This document shows positions 49,932 to 59,514 of a stretch of 64,000 nt of DNA, in pieces. A program made the position numbers and the translations under genes. Origin of the DNA: Symbiodinium natans. Taxonomy: Eukaryota; Sar; Dinophyceae; Suessiales; Symbiodiniaceae. The stretch lies in the NCBI GenBank assembly GCA_905221605.1, contig CAJNDS010002065.1:373501-437500 (forward strand). The letters run 5' to 3'. Every line of letters begins with the position of its first letter. The stretch's first letter is position 1. The notes below the pieces were generated by a model, which saw only the letters and a list, made by a program, of their open reading frames with translations, made no database searches and was not told where the DNA came from.

Positions 49932-50207
49932 GTTTAGGGTTTAGGGTTTGGGGTTTGGGGTTTGGGGTTTAGGGTTTCGGGTTTAGGGTCTGGGGTTTAG
50001 GGTTTAGGGTCTAGGCTTGCTGTTTTTTTTAACCACCTGCTTTTAGGGTTTAGGGCCTGCGGGTTCAGAGTTTGAAAAATTAGGGGTCCGTTTCTTGGGA
50101 GGATTGTACGATGTTTGGGTGTGTAAAGAGGGGCGCACACCCATATTCTTAGGTGTTTCTCCCCTCGCCCCCTCCGGGGATCATCTAAGGCCAAGGTGCT
50201 TTAGGGT

Positions 50208-50453
50208 TTGGGGCTTTCGGTTGCATTGGGGGGTTCATGTCCAACCATCGTTGAACGCTTTACCATTCAGAGCCCAGGACCTTGTGGGGCTGGTGCCGAC
50301 ACAAGCTTGGACGTTAAGATGTTGCGGAGCGGTGTCTACATCGGCCAGGCCAACTCGAGACAGGCTTCGGAGACCACGTGTCGCGAGGACCGAGCCATCA
50401 GGTCCTTCGTTCCGGAGAAGTTCGGGTTCTTGGCAGATGAGGCGGATGGCTAG
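50208..50453 (+). CDS. Coding exon with stop
   Basis: Frame: CPTIVERFTIQSPGPCGAGA, DTSLDVKMLRSGVYIGQANS, RQASETTCREDRAIRSFVPE, KFGFLADEADG, then TAG. Mixed composition typical of a folded protein. An acceptor at ACCATTCAG (ending 50270) would start it at SPGPCG; the upstream part is also coding-like. No GT donor before the stop, so probably a last exon or small gene. Family not recognised. Confidence 0.55.
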   Translation: MGLSVALGGSCPTIVERFTIQSPGPCGAGADTSLDVKMLRSGVYIGQANSRQASETTCREDRAIRSFVPEKFGFLADEADG

Positions 50454-50799
50454 AAGGACTCGTCGGACAGCCGCCCGAGATTCCGCCTTGACTTGGACGA
50501 TGATGTATACTTACGACTAGTTCACCAAACCTACTTGTTTCAGGGTTAGAGTACTGTAGTCACTCCATGTTTCGCTACCAGTCGGAGGGTTCAGCTCTGT
50601 AGGATCCGTGGTTGAAGCTCCCCCAGCCACGAGCTCACCAAAAAAAGGCACCCTAGCAATCAACTGAACCTCAAGATCTACACCCTGGCCCCTAAACCCT
50701 GAACCCTAAACCCTAAACCCTGAACCCTGAACCCTGAACCCTAAACCCAAAGGTTTAGGGCTATGTGCGTTAGGGTTTCGGTGTGAAGGCTTCGAGCAG

Positions 50800-50832
50800 T
50801 TCGATTTCGAGTGTGGGTTGAGGACTCAGCGG
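50800..50832 (+). CDS. Possible exon
   Basis: GGCTTCGAGCAG before, CAGCGG|GTGCTT after. 33 bases, s0/e0: FDFECGLRTQR; the frame is also open on both sides (FRCEGFEQ before, VLEKP after). Confidence 0.4.
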
Positions 50833-50955
50833 GTGCTTGAAAAACCTTAAACCCAGAACCTTTGGGTTTAGGGTTTAGGGTTTAGGGCTAGGGTTTAGGT
50901 TTAAGTGTTAGGGTTTGGAGTTTAGGAGTTAGGGTTTGTGGTTTGGGGTTTAGGG

Positions 50956-51071
50956 TAACCCATTATAAGTGTAGTTATAACCCACATAGAAGCCCCTTAA
51001 GTCCCTAATAGGGTTATGCTTTTGGGTGATAACTGCATTTTTGGATTACTAAGTACCATGAACCTCCAAGG
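50956..51071. mobile_element. Dispersed family B copy
   Basis: TAACCCATTATAAGTGTAGT at the left and TTACTAAGTACCATGAACCTCC at the right. Confidence 0.75.
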
Positions 51072-51252
51072 AAGCCCTAAACCCTAAACCCTAACCCCTA
51101 ACCCCTAACCCCTAAACCCTAAAACCTAAACCCTAAACCCTAAACACTAAACCCTAAACCCTAAACCCTAAACCCTAAACCCTAAACCCTAAACCCTAAA
51201 CCCTAAACCCTAAACCCTAAACCCTAAACCCTAAACCCCCAATTGCTGCCAG

Positions 51253-51301
51253 GGCTCACACCTCGCATTGAAGGTCGAGCTGGAGCGTGCCCAGGCGTTG
51301 A
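51253..51301 (+). CDS. Coiled-coil exon
   Basis: AATTGCTGCCAG before, GCGTTGA|GTGTAC after. 49 bases, s0/e1: GSHLALKVELERAQAL. Confidence 0.55.
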
Positions 51302-51553
51302 GTGTACTTATAAGCCATGGACAAGCATGCTAGCGCGCTTACGGGGCTTTTTGCGTGGGAGCTGTAAAGCCATGACCGGGATGCTGAACCCTACGAACCC
51401 TAAACCCTAAACCCTAAACCCTGAACCCTAAACCCTAACCCCTAAACCCTAAACCCTAAACCCTATACCCTATACCCTAAACCCTAAACCCTAAACCCTA
51501 AACCCTAAACCCCAAACCCCAAACCCCAAACCCCAATGCACCTAAGGCCTCAG

Positions 51554-51580
51554 CCCGGCGCATTAAAGGCACATCGCGGG
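51554..51580 (+). CDS. Possible short exon of the coiled-coil gene
   Basis: AAGGCCTCAG before, TCGCGGG|GTCCTG after. 27 bases, s2/e1: RRIKGTSR. Its phase fits both 51253 (e1) and 52191 (s2), but skipping it also fits. Confidence 0.3.
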
Positions 51581-51690
51581 GTCCTGATAAACCCTACGCC
51601 CCTACTTGGAGGTTCGTGGTACTTGGTTTCGGGTTTATAAAAGTAGGGTTTAGGGTTTAGGGTTTAGGGTTTAGGGTTTAGGGTTTAGGG

Positions 51691-51830
51691 CTACTTGGAG
51701 GTTCATGGTACTTAGTAACCCAATGACTACTGTAGTTATCACTCTATTGGGGTACTAAAGGGGCTTATATGTGGGTTCTAGCTACACTTATTTTGTTTTA
51801 CTAAGTACCCTGAACCTCTAAGTAACCCTA
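51691..51830. mobile_element. MITE-like family B, most complete copy
   Basis: Inverted ends ACTTGGAGGTTCATGGTACT with TAGTAACCCAA, and TTTTACTAAGTACCCTGAAC with CTCTAAGT. The middle has TGTAGTTATCAC and AGCTACACTTA. No coding capacity. Confidence 0.8.
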
Positions 51831-52039
51831 ATTACATCCTAAGCCCTCGACCCTCAACCCCTCAGCCCCCAAACCCTCTCAGCCTAGGGTTTCGGGGTTA
51901 GGGTGTAGGGTTCAGGGTTTAGGGTTTAAGGTGTAGGGTCCCCAAAACCCCCCAACCCCAAACCCCAAATCGCCAAACCACGGATGGGGGGGGGAAGGGG
52001 GCGCTTTGTACAGCCCCAAACCCTAAGCCCTAAGCCCGA

Positions 52040-52135
52040 AGCCCTAAACCCTAGACCCTAGACCCTAGACCCTAGACCCTAGACCCTAGACCCTAGACCC
52101 TAGACCCTAGACCCTAGACCCTAGACCCTAAACCC
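52040..52135. repeat. CCCTAGA array
   Basis: About 13 identical CCCTAGA units, a locally fixed variant. Confidence 0.95.
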
Positions 52136-52190
52136 TAAACCCTAAACCCTAAACCCTAAACCCTAAACCCTGAACCCTAAGCTTGTACAG

Positions 52191-52244
52191 CCCACCTCCG
52201 GGAGGCCAATCTGAACAACGCAAAGCGGCTCGGGCTGCAAACAG
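52191..52244 (+). CDS. Coiled-coil exon
   Basis: AGCTTGTACAG before, CAAACAG|GTTGAG after. 54 bases, s2/e1: HLREANLNNAKRLGLQT. Confidence 0.55.
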
Positions 52245-52776
52245 GTTGAGGCTTTTCGGGTTTCAGAGGGTTTAGGGTTTAGGGTTTAGGGTTTAGGGTT
52301 TAGGTTTTAGGGTTTAGGGTTTAGGGTTTAGGCTTTAGGGTTTTCGGGGCTTTTTGGGCCTAGGATTTAGGGTTTTAGGCTTCAGGTTTAGGGTACTAGG
52401 TTTAGGGTTTTAGGGTTTTAGGGTTTTGGGGTTTTAGGGTTTTAGGGTTTTAGGGTTTTCGGGTTAGGGTTTTAGGGTTTTAGGGTGTTAGGGTTTTAGG
52501 GTTATGGCTTTCTCGAGTTTTGGGGTTAGGGCTTGAGGGCTTGGATTCTAGAGTTCAGGATTTAGGGTTTTAGGGTGTGGTGTTGGGTTCCCCAAACCTC
52601 CCTGCCCCCCCAAGAAGCTAAGACCCAAAGTCGTTTAGGATTTCGGGTTTAGGATTGAGCGTTCAGGGTTCAGGGTTCAGGGTTTAGGGTTTAGGGTTTA
52701 GGGTTTAGGGTTCAGGGTTTAGGGTTTAGGGTTTGTTTCGGGTTTCAGGGTTTCGGGTTCAGGGTTTGGGGTTCAG

Positions 52777-52933
52777 ACCCGCAACCCCAAAAGCCTCGGA
52801 AGTTCAACTGAGATCTGCAAATCGCAGCGCAACAAACTGCTGCCTCGACAAGCAAGGCCCATTTACCTCTAAACCCTGTAGGCCCCTGAATGTAGGGCCG
52901 AACCCCCAAAATAGTAGGTCAATGGAGGCCCAG
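52777..52933 (+). CDS. Long exon with canonical donor
   Basis: GGGGTTCAG before, GCCCAG|GTAAGC after. 157 bases, s1/e0: PATPKASEVQLRSANRSATN, CCLDKQGPFTSKPCRPLNVG, PNPQNSRSMEAQ. A later acceptor at 52827 is possible, and a 16-base exon 52918-52933 alone would fit the phase of 52191 and 53211. Confidence 0.5.
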
Positions 52934-52977
52934 GTAAGCCAAAAGCCTTCATGAAACCCTAAACCCTAACCTTAAGC

Positions 52978-53092
<115 letters not shown>

Positions 53093-53210
53093 AAACCCTA
53101 AGCCCTAAACCCTAAATCCTCAACCCTCAACCCTCAACCCTCAACCCTAAACCCTCAACCTTCGACCCTAAACCCTAAACCCTCAACCCTCAACCTCCCT
53201 AACTCCCCAG

Positions 53211-53262
53211 GATCGAGAACCGAGAGTTGATGCACAAGCTGCAGACAGCGAAGGCAGGGGCG
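53211..53262 (+). CDS. Coiled-coil exon
   Basis: CCCTAACTCCCCAG before, AGGGGCG|GTTTCAG after. 52 bases, s1/e0: IENRELMHKLQTAKAGA. The s0 frame is also open (DREPRVDAQAADSEG). Confidence 0.55.
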
Positions 53263-53491
53263 GTTTCAGTTTTAGGGTTTCGGGTTTGGGGTTTGGGGTT
53301 TAGGGTTTAGGGTTTAGGGTTTGGGGTTTAGGGTTTAGGGTTTAGGGTTTGGGGTTTGGGGTTTGGGGTTTAGGGTTTAGGGTTTGGGGTTTGGGGTTTG
53401 GGGAAACCCTAAATCTCGTGACTGATCTGGAAGTCTCTGGCAAGTCTTGATCGGGACTGACGACATCCTTAAGGATCTTTAAGCCCGGCAG

Positions 53492-53531
53492 CTTGAGTTA
53501 GCTACCAGTGCCGCGAGCAATAGTAAACCGG
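53492..53531 (+). CDS. Possible exon
   Basis: AGCCCGGCAG before, AAACCGG|GTTGGG after. 40 bases: LELATSAASNSKP. It would break the phase between 53262 and 53896, so it may be chance. Confidence 0.25.
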
Positions 53532-53599
53532 GTTGGGGCTTAATTCGGGCTTAAGGGGTTTAGAGTTTAGGGTTTAGGGTCGAAGCCCTGAGTCCTACA

Positions 53600-53709
53600 C
53601 ATGGGTGGTTGTCAAACTTATGGTCCCTTTGTTGGATCCCCATCATACATACGGCACCTAATATTTCGGGTAACGGAAAGGGGTCATAATTCTGACAACC
53701 GCCCACATG
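53600..53709. mobile_element. MITE-like family C, copy 2
   Basis: GGGTGGTTGTCAAACTTATG at the left, ATAATTCTGACAACCGCCC at the right. Confidence 0.75.
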
Positions 53710-53895
53710 AGCGGTGCCACAAAAAGGCTCGGGAATGGGCTGTCCAACCACCCCGACCTGAACGTAAACACCAAGCCGTGCCCGAAGCCGCAAACAACCC
53801 TAAGCCCTAAACCCTATACCCTAAGCTTGAAACCCTAAACCCTAACACCTAACCCCTAAGCCCTAAGCCCTAAACCCTACACATCCTGCCGCCAG

Positions 53896-53964
53896 ATGCA
53901 AGCCACTTTTCAGCAACGGCTGATGTCCAAGCGAATGGACCTACGCGAGCGCCTGGCCGTGTAG
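53896..53964 (+). CDS. Terminal coiled-coil exon with stop
   Basis: CATCCTGCCGCCAG before; s0, MQATFQQRLMSKRMDLRERL, AV and TAG at 53962. In phase with 53211-53262. Confidence 0.55.
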   Translation: MQATFQQRLMSKRMDLRERLAV

Positions 53965-53972
53965 GGTCTGCT

Positions 53973-54073
53973 GTGAGGTTCAGGGTAGTCAGCAGCCCAT
54001 CATAAGTGTAGTGTAACCCACGTATAATACCCTATAGGGTTGTAATTGGGTTATCAGTCCAGTTATAATTGGG
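53973..54073. mobile_element. Dispersed family B copy
   Basis: AGCAGCCCATCATAAGTGTA and CCTATAGGGTTGTAATTGGG. Confidence 0.65.
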
Positions 54074-54439
54074 CTAAACCCGAAGCCTTAAACGTTAAAC
54101 CCCGACAATGAGCCTATGGGGGATCCCTCAACACAGGATCCCTTTCTAGGCAGCTACCGTTCCCCAACCCCAGACCTTCTAAACCCCAATGTTCCTAAAG
54201 ACCCTTAAAGTCCCTCAGAACCCGTAAAGTCCCTAAAAACTCTTAAAGTCCCCAAATCCCCCCAAAACCCTTGAAGTCCCGAAAAACCCTCATGGTCCTA
54301 AAGATGCTTAAAGGCCCTAAACGCAGCTTAAAGTCTCCGAGGCCCCTAGGAGTTCCCAATTAAAGTCCCTAAACAAGTCCATACATTGCTTAGGGTTTAG
54401 GGTTTAGGGTTTAGGACAGTCTCTTCAGAATTATTTGGC

Positions 54440-54900
54440 CCTAAACTTCAAGGCCGCCCCCCCTACGTTGGGGGGCAGCGCCTAAGCCCCTCGACCTCGA
54501 TGGCGCAAGCCGACCCAGGTCGTTTGCCCGCCTCCCACAGCTCGGAGGTCGGTAGCACCCATGATGGAGTACTGGGCCCTTCAACCCCAACATCCAAGCT
54601 CCCCCAAAAACCCCAGCCTAGGGAGGCCCGGACCCTCGCCGCAGCGTGCCCCGGGACCAGGGGTTTTCTGGCCGGCTGAGCCAGGGCGGTGCTCAAAAAC
54701 TTTGCCTGTCGGCCGGCTGGCCTCGAGCTTCTTGGGCCGCCCCTTCTCACCCCGCTCCTCTGCCGTCCCTCTTCCAGCCTGCCCTTTTTGGCCCTGTCCG
54801 CCTGGTTCCTCTGGCCGTGACCCTGACCCCCCTGGTTTCTGGGACGTGCTTGGTGTCGGACCCAACCCGAATTCATGAAACTGAATAAGTTCTTACAAGT
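54440..54900. other. GC-rich stretch open in several frames
   Basis: Open frames of 80 to 137 codons overlap on both strands, all Pro/Gly/Arg/Ser-rich. High GC alone can explain them. Two possible acceptors (GCCTCCCACAG at 54540, CCTCTTCCAG at 54777) exist on the + strand. I cannot say whether it codes. Confidence 0.3.
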
Positions 54901-54938
54901 GGACTGTTGCCTTGAGTTTAGGCCTAGACCCTAAAATG

Positions 54939-55030
54939 AATAGGTTTGGGTGGCTTTGCCGCCTCGGACGGCGTGGGGCGGGAGAAAAGTGTTTAGACGG
55001 CCCTCCACAATCGGGCCAGAGCTGCTCTTC
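54939..55030. mobile_element. Dispersed element shared with 17908-17985
   Basis: GGTTTGGGTGGCTTTGCCGCC and ACGGCCCTCCAC with GCTGCTCTTCGC. Confidence 0.5.
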
Positions 55031-55151
55031 GCACCCTAAACCCTAAACCCTAAACCCTAAATCCGAAACCCTAAACCCGAAGCCCTGAACCCTGAACCCT
55101 ACACCCAGGGTTTAGGGTTTCGGTTGGGGGTTGCGTGCGCCGCGCCCCCAG

Positions 55152-55229
55152 AAGCGCGAATCCCAGGTACGTCGAGGCAGAGGTGCAAACGACGCCCCCG
55201 AGCCGCTGCGACCAGTTTACGGAGACTCG
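55152..55229 (+). CDS. 12-exon gene, exon 1 seen
   Basis: GCCGCGCCCCCAG before; GC donor ACTCG|GCCCAA. 78 bases, s0/e0: KRESQVRRGRGANDAPEPLR, then PVYGDS. A canonical donor inside (TCCCAG|GTACGT) would give a 15-base exon with the same phase. Start codon not seen. Confidence 0.5.
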
Positions 55230-55264
55230 GCCCAAAACCCCAAACCCAACACACAAACTAAACC

Positions 55265-55385
55265 CTAAACCCTAAACCCTAAACCCTAAACCCTAAACCC
55301 TAAACCCTAAACCCTAAACCCTAAACCCTAAACCCTAAACCCTAAACCCTAAACCCTAAACCCTAAACCCTAAACCCTAAGCCCA
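55265..55385. repeat. CCCTAAA array
   Basis: About 17 perfect units inside the first intron of the 12-exon gene. Confidence 0.95.
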
Positions 55386-55437
55386 AAACCCTAAACCCTA
55401 AGCTCTAAACGCCCTAAACCCTAAACATTTGCCTAAG

Positions 55438-55454
55438 AGTCCATGTGCCCAAGG
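55438..55454 (+). CDS. 12-exon gene, exon 2
   Basis: TTGCCTAAG before, CCAAGG|GTTATA after. 17 bases, s0/e2: SPCAQ. The 28-bp box around it is repeated 76 bp downstream. Confidence 0.4.
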
Positions 55455-55513
55455 GTTATACAGGGTTTAGGGTTTAGGGTCCCTAAACCCTAAACCCTAA
55501 ACATTTGCCTAAG

Positions 55514-55531
55514 AGTCCATGTGCCCAAAAG
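55514..55531 (+). CDS. 12-exon gene, exon 3 (duplicate box)
   Basis: TTGCCTAAG before, CCAAAAG|GTTTTA after. 18 bases. Same DNA as exon 2 but in the gene's frame it reads s1/e2: VHVPK. Confidence 0.4.
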
Positions 55532-55793
55532 GTTTTATAGGGTTTAGGGTTTTGACTTTATGCTTGGGCCTTACAAGAGTTTTCCAAGACAGCAGCTTTT
55601 GGTCCGAAAGTATATATTAAAAGGTATTTTGGGTTTTAGCTTCTCTATTTTTGTGCTTTTATGGGGGAGGGAGGGAGGGCTTTGGTGGATTGGAGGGCTT
55701 TGGTGGATTGAATTAGGTCGTTTTTGGGGGTGTTTTGGGGTGTAGGGAATCTGTAGGGTTTGGGGCTTCTAGGGTTTAGGGTCTGCTCGGCAG

Positions 55794-55855
55794 GTTTCGC
55801 GGTGGCAGGCGCCCAGGAGTTTGTGCACACATGCCCAACAATGTCCCAATTTTGA
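55794..55855 (+). CDS. 12-exon gene, exon 4
   Basis: TCTGCTCGGCAG before, TTTTGA|GTTTAGGG after. 62 bases, s1/e1: FRGGRRPGVCAHMPNNVPIL. Confidence 0.55.
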
Positions 55856-56165
55856 GTTTAGGGTTTAGGGTTTATATAGGGTTTCGGGGTTTAGGGCGCG
55901 CTCGGGACACTGGGGAGACTTGGAACACTTTTTTTAGCACTTGGGGACAGTGGGGTCAGTGGGACACTTGGGAAGTTGAGTGACCCTACTCAACCGCAAA
56001 CCCGAGACCCTAAACCCCACACCCCGAACCCCAAACCCTAAGTCCCAAACCCCAAAGCCTAAGCCCCACACCCGAAACCTCGAACCCAAAACCCTGAACC
56101 CCAAACCCCAAATTCTGACTAAACCCCAAACCCCAAACCCCAAGCCCCAGACCCCAAATTCGAAG

Positions 56166-56197
56166 GGCTTCGCCCGTGTGCGCCAGCGCATTGTGGG
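56166..56197 (+). CDS. 12-exon gene, exon 5
   Basis: AAATTCGAAG before, TTGTGGG|GTTTAGGG after. 32 bases, s2/e0: LRPCAPAHCG (s0 would read GFARVRQRIV). Confidence 0.5.
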
Positions 56198-56291
56198 GTT
56201 TAGGGTTTAGGGTTTAGGGTTTGGGGTTTAGGGTTTAGGGTTTAGGGTTTAGGGTTTAGGGCTGCCGTTGCATCTCCCAAGCTCTTCCCAG

Positions 56292-56348
56292 GCCACCGAG
56301 GCAAGCTGCCCGGTCGACCAGGAGGCGATTCTGCCGATCTCCTCCAGG
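56292..56348 (+). CDS. 12-exon gene, exon 6
   Basis: CAAGCTCTTCCCAG before, CTCCAGG|GTTTAGGG after. 57 bases, s0/e0: ATEASCPVDQEAILPISSR. Confidence 0.6.
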
Positions 56349-56528
56349 GTTTAGGGTTTCGGGTTTAGGGTTTCGGGTTTAGGGTTTCGGGTTCAGGGTT
56401 TAGGGTTCAGGGTTTAGTAGCCCTAAACCCTAAACCCTAAACCCTAAACCCTAAACCTTAAACCCTAAATCCGAAACCCGAAACCATAGGGTTTAGGGTT
56501 CGTGCAGCTTGCGGAAACCGGTTCGCAG

Positions 56529-56559
56529 GGCCCCCAACACACCCACTTGCTGGTTGTTG
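56529..56559 (+). CDS. 12-exon gene, exon 7
   Basis: CCGGTTCGCAG before, GTTGTTG|GTAGGA after. 31 bases, s0/e1: GPQHTHLLVV. Confidence 0.5.
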
Positions 56560-56575
56560 GTAGGAATAATTTCGG

Positions 56576-56832
56576 AACAGGGTATATACATATATTATAT
56601 ATACATATATATGAGAGTATGTATGTATATATTATAAGATAAGATAGTATGGTATAATATTACGTAACCTAAGATAATACAGTAGAATAGAATATATCAA
56701 TATATTGTTATATAATGTATCTAGATATTTTATTACATATTTGTGTGTAGATATATATGTATATATCTGTACATATCGTACCTATGATGTATATATATAT
56801 ATATATGTATATATATGTATGTATATATGACT
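56576..56832. repeat. AT-rich TATA/TACA tract inside intron 7
   Basis: Degenerate (TA)n and TATG/TACA repeats with little else. Confidence 0.9.
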
Positions 56833-56937
56833 AAATTTAAGCAGGGGCCTCTGTCTGGGAATCGGGATTCTTGGGGCCTGGGCAACTTGGCAGGGCCTGA
56901 AGTTTTTTAGGGTTTAGGGTTTTGGGGCCCAAATCAG

Positions 56938-57052
56938 GGAAAATGGGTATCCAGTTTCTCCGAAGCCTTGCGCCGGCAGAGTTGCACAAGTGCCTTGCAA
57001 GGGCTTCTAGCAGGCAGCTTGACAGCAGCTCAAATCCACAAAGCACTCTACC
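56938..57052 (+). CDS. 12-exon gene, exon 8
   Basis: GGCCCAAATCAG before, CTCTACC|GTAAAC after. 115 bases, s2/e2: KMGIQFLRSLAPAELHKCLA, then RASSRQLDSSSNPQSTL. An in-frame ATG at 56943 could be an alternative start. The long minus-strand frame here is a shadow. Confidence 0.6.
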
Positions 57053-57490
57053 GTAAACCAGCACCAAAGCACGTATGAACTCGACATAAACCCTATATAT
57101 CCTAAACCCCAAGCCGCAAATCCTAGATGCTGAACCCCCAGCCTGACAGCTGAATCCGAATCCTATACGGAGGGCAGAAGTATGTAAGGGATTTAGGGTT
57201 AGGTATAGGCTTGAAATCCCCGTGTGAGCCCGAAATAAGCCTTCGGACGGCACTATTCCCCCACAAAACTCATATAAACTCCTCCTCAAGAACCGGTACA
57301 TTGTTGAACCCCTCTAAACACCCTAAACCCTAAACCCCAGACCCTAAACCCTAAACCCGATACGCCCTGTGGCAACTTCTCAGGCCCCCATATACGAACC
57401 CTTCTGTAGACCTCACACCTTCGCAAAACGCGTTACACGCTTTACATACGTGTGTGTGTGTATATACATCGAAGGTTTGTTCATTTGCAG

Positions 57491-57503
57491 ACACGTTCAA
57501 AAT
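57491..57503 (+). CDS. 12-exon gene, exon 9 (13 bases)
   Basis: GTTCATTTGCAG before, CAAAAT|GTGAGC after. Both signals are canonical; s1/e0, HVQN. It restores phase between exons 8 and 10. Confidence 0.5.
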
Positions 57504-57560
57504 GTGAGCGACCATATATGCATCTCTACCTGCCACCCTCCCCCACCCCTCCCTCCCCAG

Positions 57561-57604
57561 AACCAACCCGAGAAGCAGCTTCGTGCTATTCGAGTTATAT
57601 ATAT
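57561..57604 (+). CDS. 12-exon gene, exon 10
   Basis: CCCCTCCCTCCCCAG before, TATATAT|GTAAGT after. 44 bases, s0/e2: NQPEKQLRAIRVIY. The 57-bp intron before it is pyrimidine-rich and has no telomere-like repeat. Confidence 0.65.
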
Positions 57605-57625
57605 GTAAGTTTCCATGTTGTTTGC

Positions 57626-57960
57626 CCTAAACCCTAAACCCTAAACCCTAAACCCTAAACCCTAAACCCTAAACCCTAAACCCTAAACCCTAAACCCTAA
57701 ACCCTAAACCCTAAACCCTAAACCCTAAACCCTAAACCCTAAACCCTAAACCCTAAACCCGAAAACCTAAACCCTAAACCCTAAACCCTAAACCCTAAAC
57801 CCTAAACCCTAAACCCTAAACCCTAAACCCTAAACCCTAAACCCTAAACCCTAAACCCTAAACCCTAAACCCTAAACCCTAAACCCTAAACCCTAAACCC
57901 TAAACCCCAAACCCTAAACCCTAAGCCCTAAACCCTAAACCCTGAACAACCCCAAGCCCT
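57626..57960. repeat. Long CCCTAAA array, C-rich arm of intron 10
   Basis: More than 40 units with one CCCGAAAACCTAAA break. The opposite G-rich arm is missing here; the intron starts GTAAGTTTCC. Confidence 0.95.
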
Positions 57961-57971
57961 AAACCCTGAAG

Positions 57972-58069
57972 GCGGAGACCGACTGCGACGTTGCCCTCCT
58001 CCGACTGCCCGCGAGGCGGAGGACCTCTGCAACCTCACCGTGCAGCCGCAGGTCCAGCAGGACGCTGCG
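57972..58069 (+). CDS. 12-exon gene, exon 11
   Basis: AACCCTGAAG before, GCTGCG|GTTTTTTG after. 98 bases; the gene's phase (s1/e1) reads RRPTATLPSSDCPRGGGPLQ. All frames are open; s2 (REAEDLCNLTVQPQVQQDAA) looks more like folded protein, so the phase of the run should be tested here first. Confidence 0.5.
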
Positions 58070-58257
58070 GTTTTTTGGGTTCAGGGTTTAGGGTTTGGGG
58101 TTTAGGGTTTGGGGTTTAGGGTTTAGGGTGTGGGGTTTGGGGTTTAGGGTTTAGGGTTTGGGGTTTAGGGTTTGGGGTTTAGGGTTCAGGGTTTAGGGTT
58201 TAGGGTTTAGGGTTTAAGGGTTCTAGGTTTATTCATCACTCGTATGTTTCTTTTCAG

Positions 58258-58427
58258 GGCTTGGGGGTATTGTGGTGGTTCATCTAACTTACGCACCTCT
58301 TCCGTTGATTGAGGCTCCCGACATTGCTGACATTTGGTGTTTTGAGGAACTTGTGTCAACACAAGAGTTGAGCATGTTTTGTCTGGCACATGTGTATCAG
58401 TGTGTGCATGTGTGCATGGAAATCTAG
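58258..58427 (+). CDS. 12-exon gene, terminal exon
   Basis: Strong acceptor GTATGTTTCTTTTCAG. s2, 55 codons then TAG: LGGIVVVHLTYAPLPLIEAP, DIADIWCFEELVSTQELSMF, CLAHVYQCVHVCMEI. The only frame open throughout. Family not recognised. Confidence 0.65.
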
Positions 58428-58468
58428 ATAGCTAGATGCATAGAAAATGCGTACACATGCGAGAACTG

Positions 58469-58655
58469 GCTGGTTCTCAGTAGGGAATGAGGGAATGAGG
58501 TTTCCCCATATTAGGGCGCTACATAGTCCCTTAAAGGGTATATATATATACATATATATATACATATTATCTATATATATATATGTATTGTATATGTATA
58601 TGTATATGTAGATGTATATAGGGACTTAATTCCCTTATTCCCCACTAGGAACTAG
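58469..58655. mobile_element. MITE-like family A, copy with TA core
   Basis: CTGGTTCTCAGTAGGGAATG at the left; TTCCCTTATTCCCCACTAGG with AACTAG at the right; (TATA) core 58545-58620. Confidence 0.75.
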
Positions 58656-58906
58656 GGGGGAGCATTCGGACAGAAAGTCTGAAGCAACGAAAGACGGCGA
58701 GCCATAATGTGGTAAATCTGATGGGTAGGTCTCTAAATTCGGGTCCCCTTTTTGGGATCACCTTTTTCGAGTGTGCCGCTGAATGATGGGCACCCCTGAA
58801 CCCTAAGCCGTAAACCCTAAGACCTAAACCCGAATAAACCCCAAACCCTAATTTAGGAAACTACCCTCAACGTTTCTTTGAAGCCTTGTCCTTTACCTAA
58901 GCTCAG

Positions 58907-58943
58907 CGGATCGGATCTTTAGCGTTGCAGTCCCACCTGCAGG
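58907..58943 (+). CDS. Possible exon with GC donor
   Basis: ACCTAAGCTCAG before, CTGCAGG|GCTTAGGG after. 37 bases, s0/e1: RIGSLALQSHLQ. Confidence 0.4.
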
Positions 58944-59107
58944 GCTTAGGGTTTTTAAGGATTCGGGAACCCTAGACCCTAAAACCCTAGATCCTAAACG
59001 CTAAACCCTAAACACTAAACCCTAAACCCTAAATTCTAAACCCTAAACCCTAAACCCTAAACCCTAAACCCTAAACCCAATGACTCTGGGTTTTGGATTT
59101 GGGGCAG

Positions 59108-59227
59108 TCTTCGGCTTGGTTTACTGATAAAAAGTCCAGGGCCCGGACGTCGAAGCTCGATGTGAGAGACGCCAGCAACAGCAATGACGAGGAGGCGATC
59201 TTCTCGGAATTCTTATCCTTGCCCCTA
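59108..59227 (+). CDS. Coding exon
   Basis: GATTTGGGGCAG before; GC donor CCCCTA|GCCCTAAACCC. 120 bases, s0/e0, only frame open: SSAWFTDKKSRARTSKLDVR, then DASNSNDEEAIFSEFLSLPL. A later acceptor (AAAAAGTCCAG, ending 59138) is possible. Charged, helix-like; family not recognised. Confidence 0.55.
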
Positions 59228-59514
59228 GCCCTAAACCCTAAACCCTAAACCCTAAACCCTAAACCCTAAACCCTAAACCCTAAACCCGAAACCATAAACG
59301 CTAAGCCCTAAACCCTAAACCCTAAAGCCTGAAGCCTAAACCCTAAACCCTAGGTTTAGGGTTTAGGGTCCGGGGTTTTGGGGTTTAGGGTTCAGGGCTC
59401 AGGGGCTCTAAGCACCCGGAGTGGTGCCTTATTCCACTTTCTTCAGGTTTAGGTTCCCTTACAAGCCCCTATAAAGCATAACGAGCACCCGTGACCCTAA
59501 ACCCAAATGACCCA

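Noticed and set aside
54463-54876. 137-residue minus-strand protein
   Set aside because: GC-rich region open in four overlapping frames with low-complexity composition; no reason to prefer this one.
56837-57301. 154-residue minus-strand protein
   Set aside because: It overlaps + strand exon 8 of the phase-consistent 12-exon gene and runs through array sequence; no splice or start evidence.
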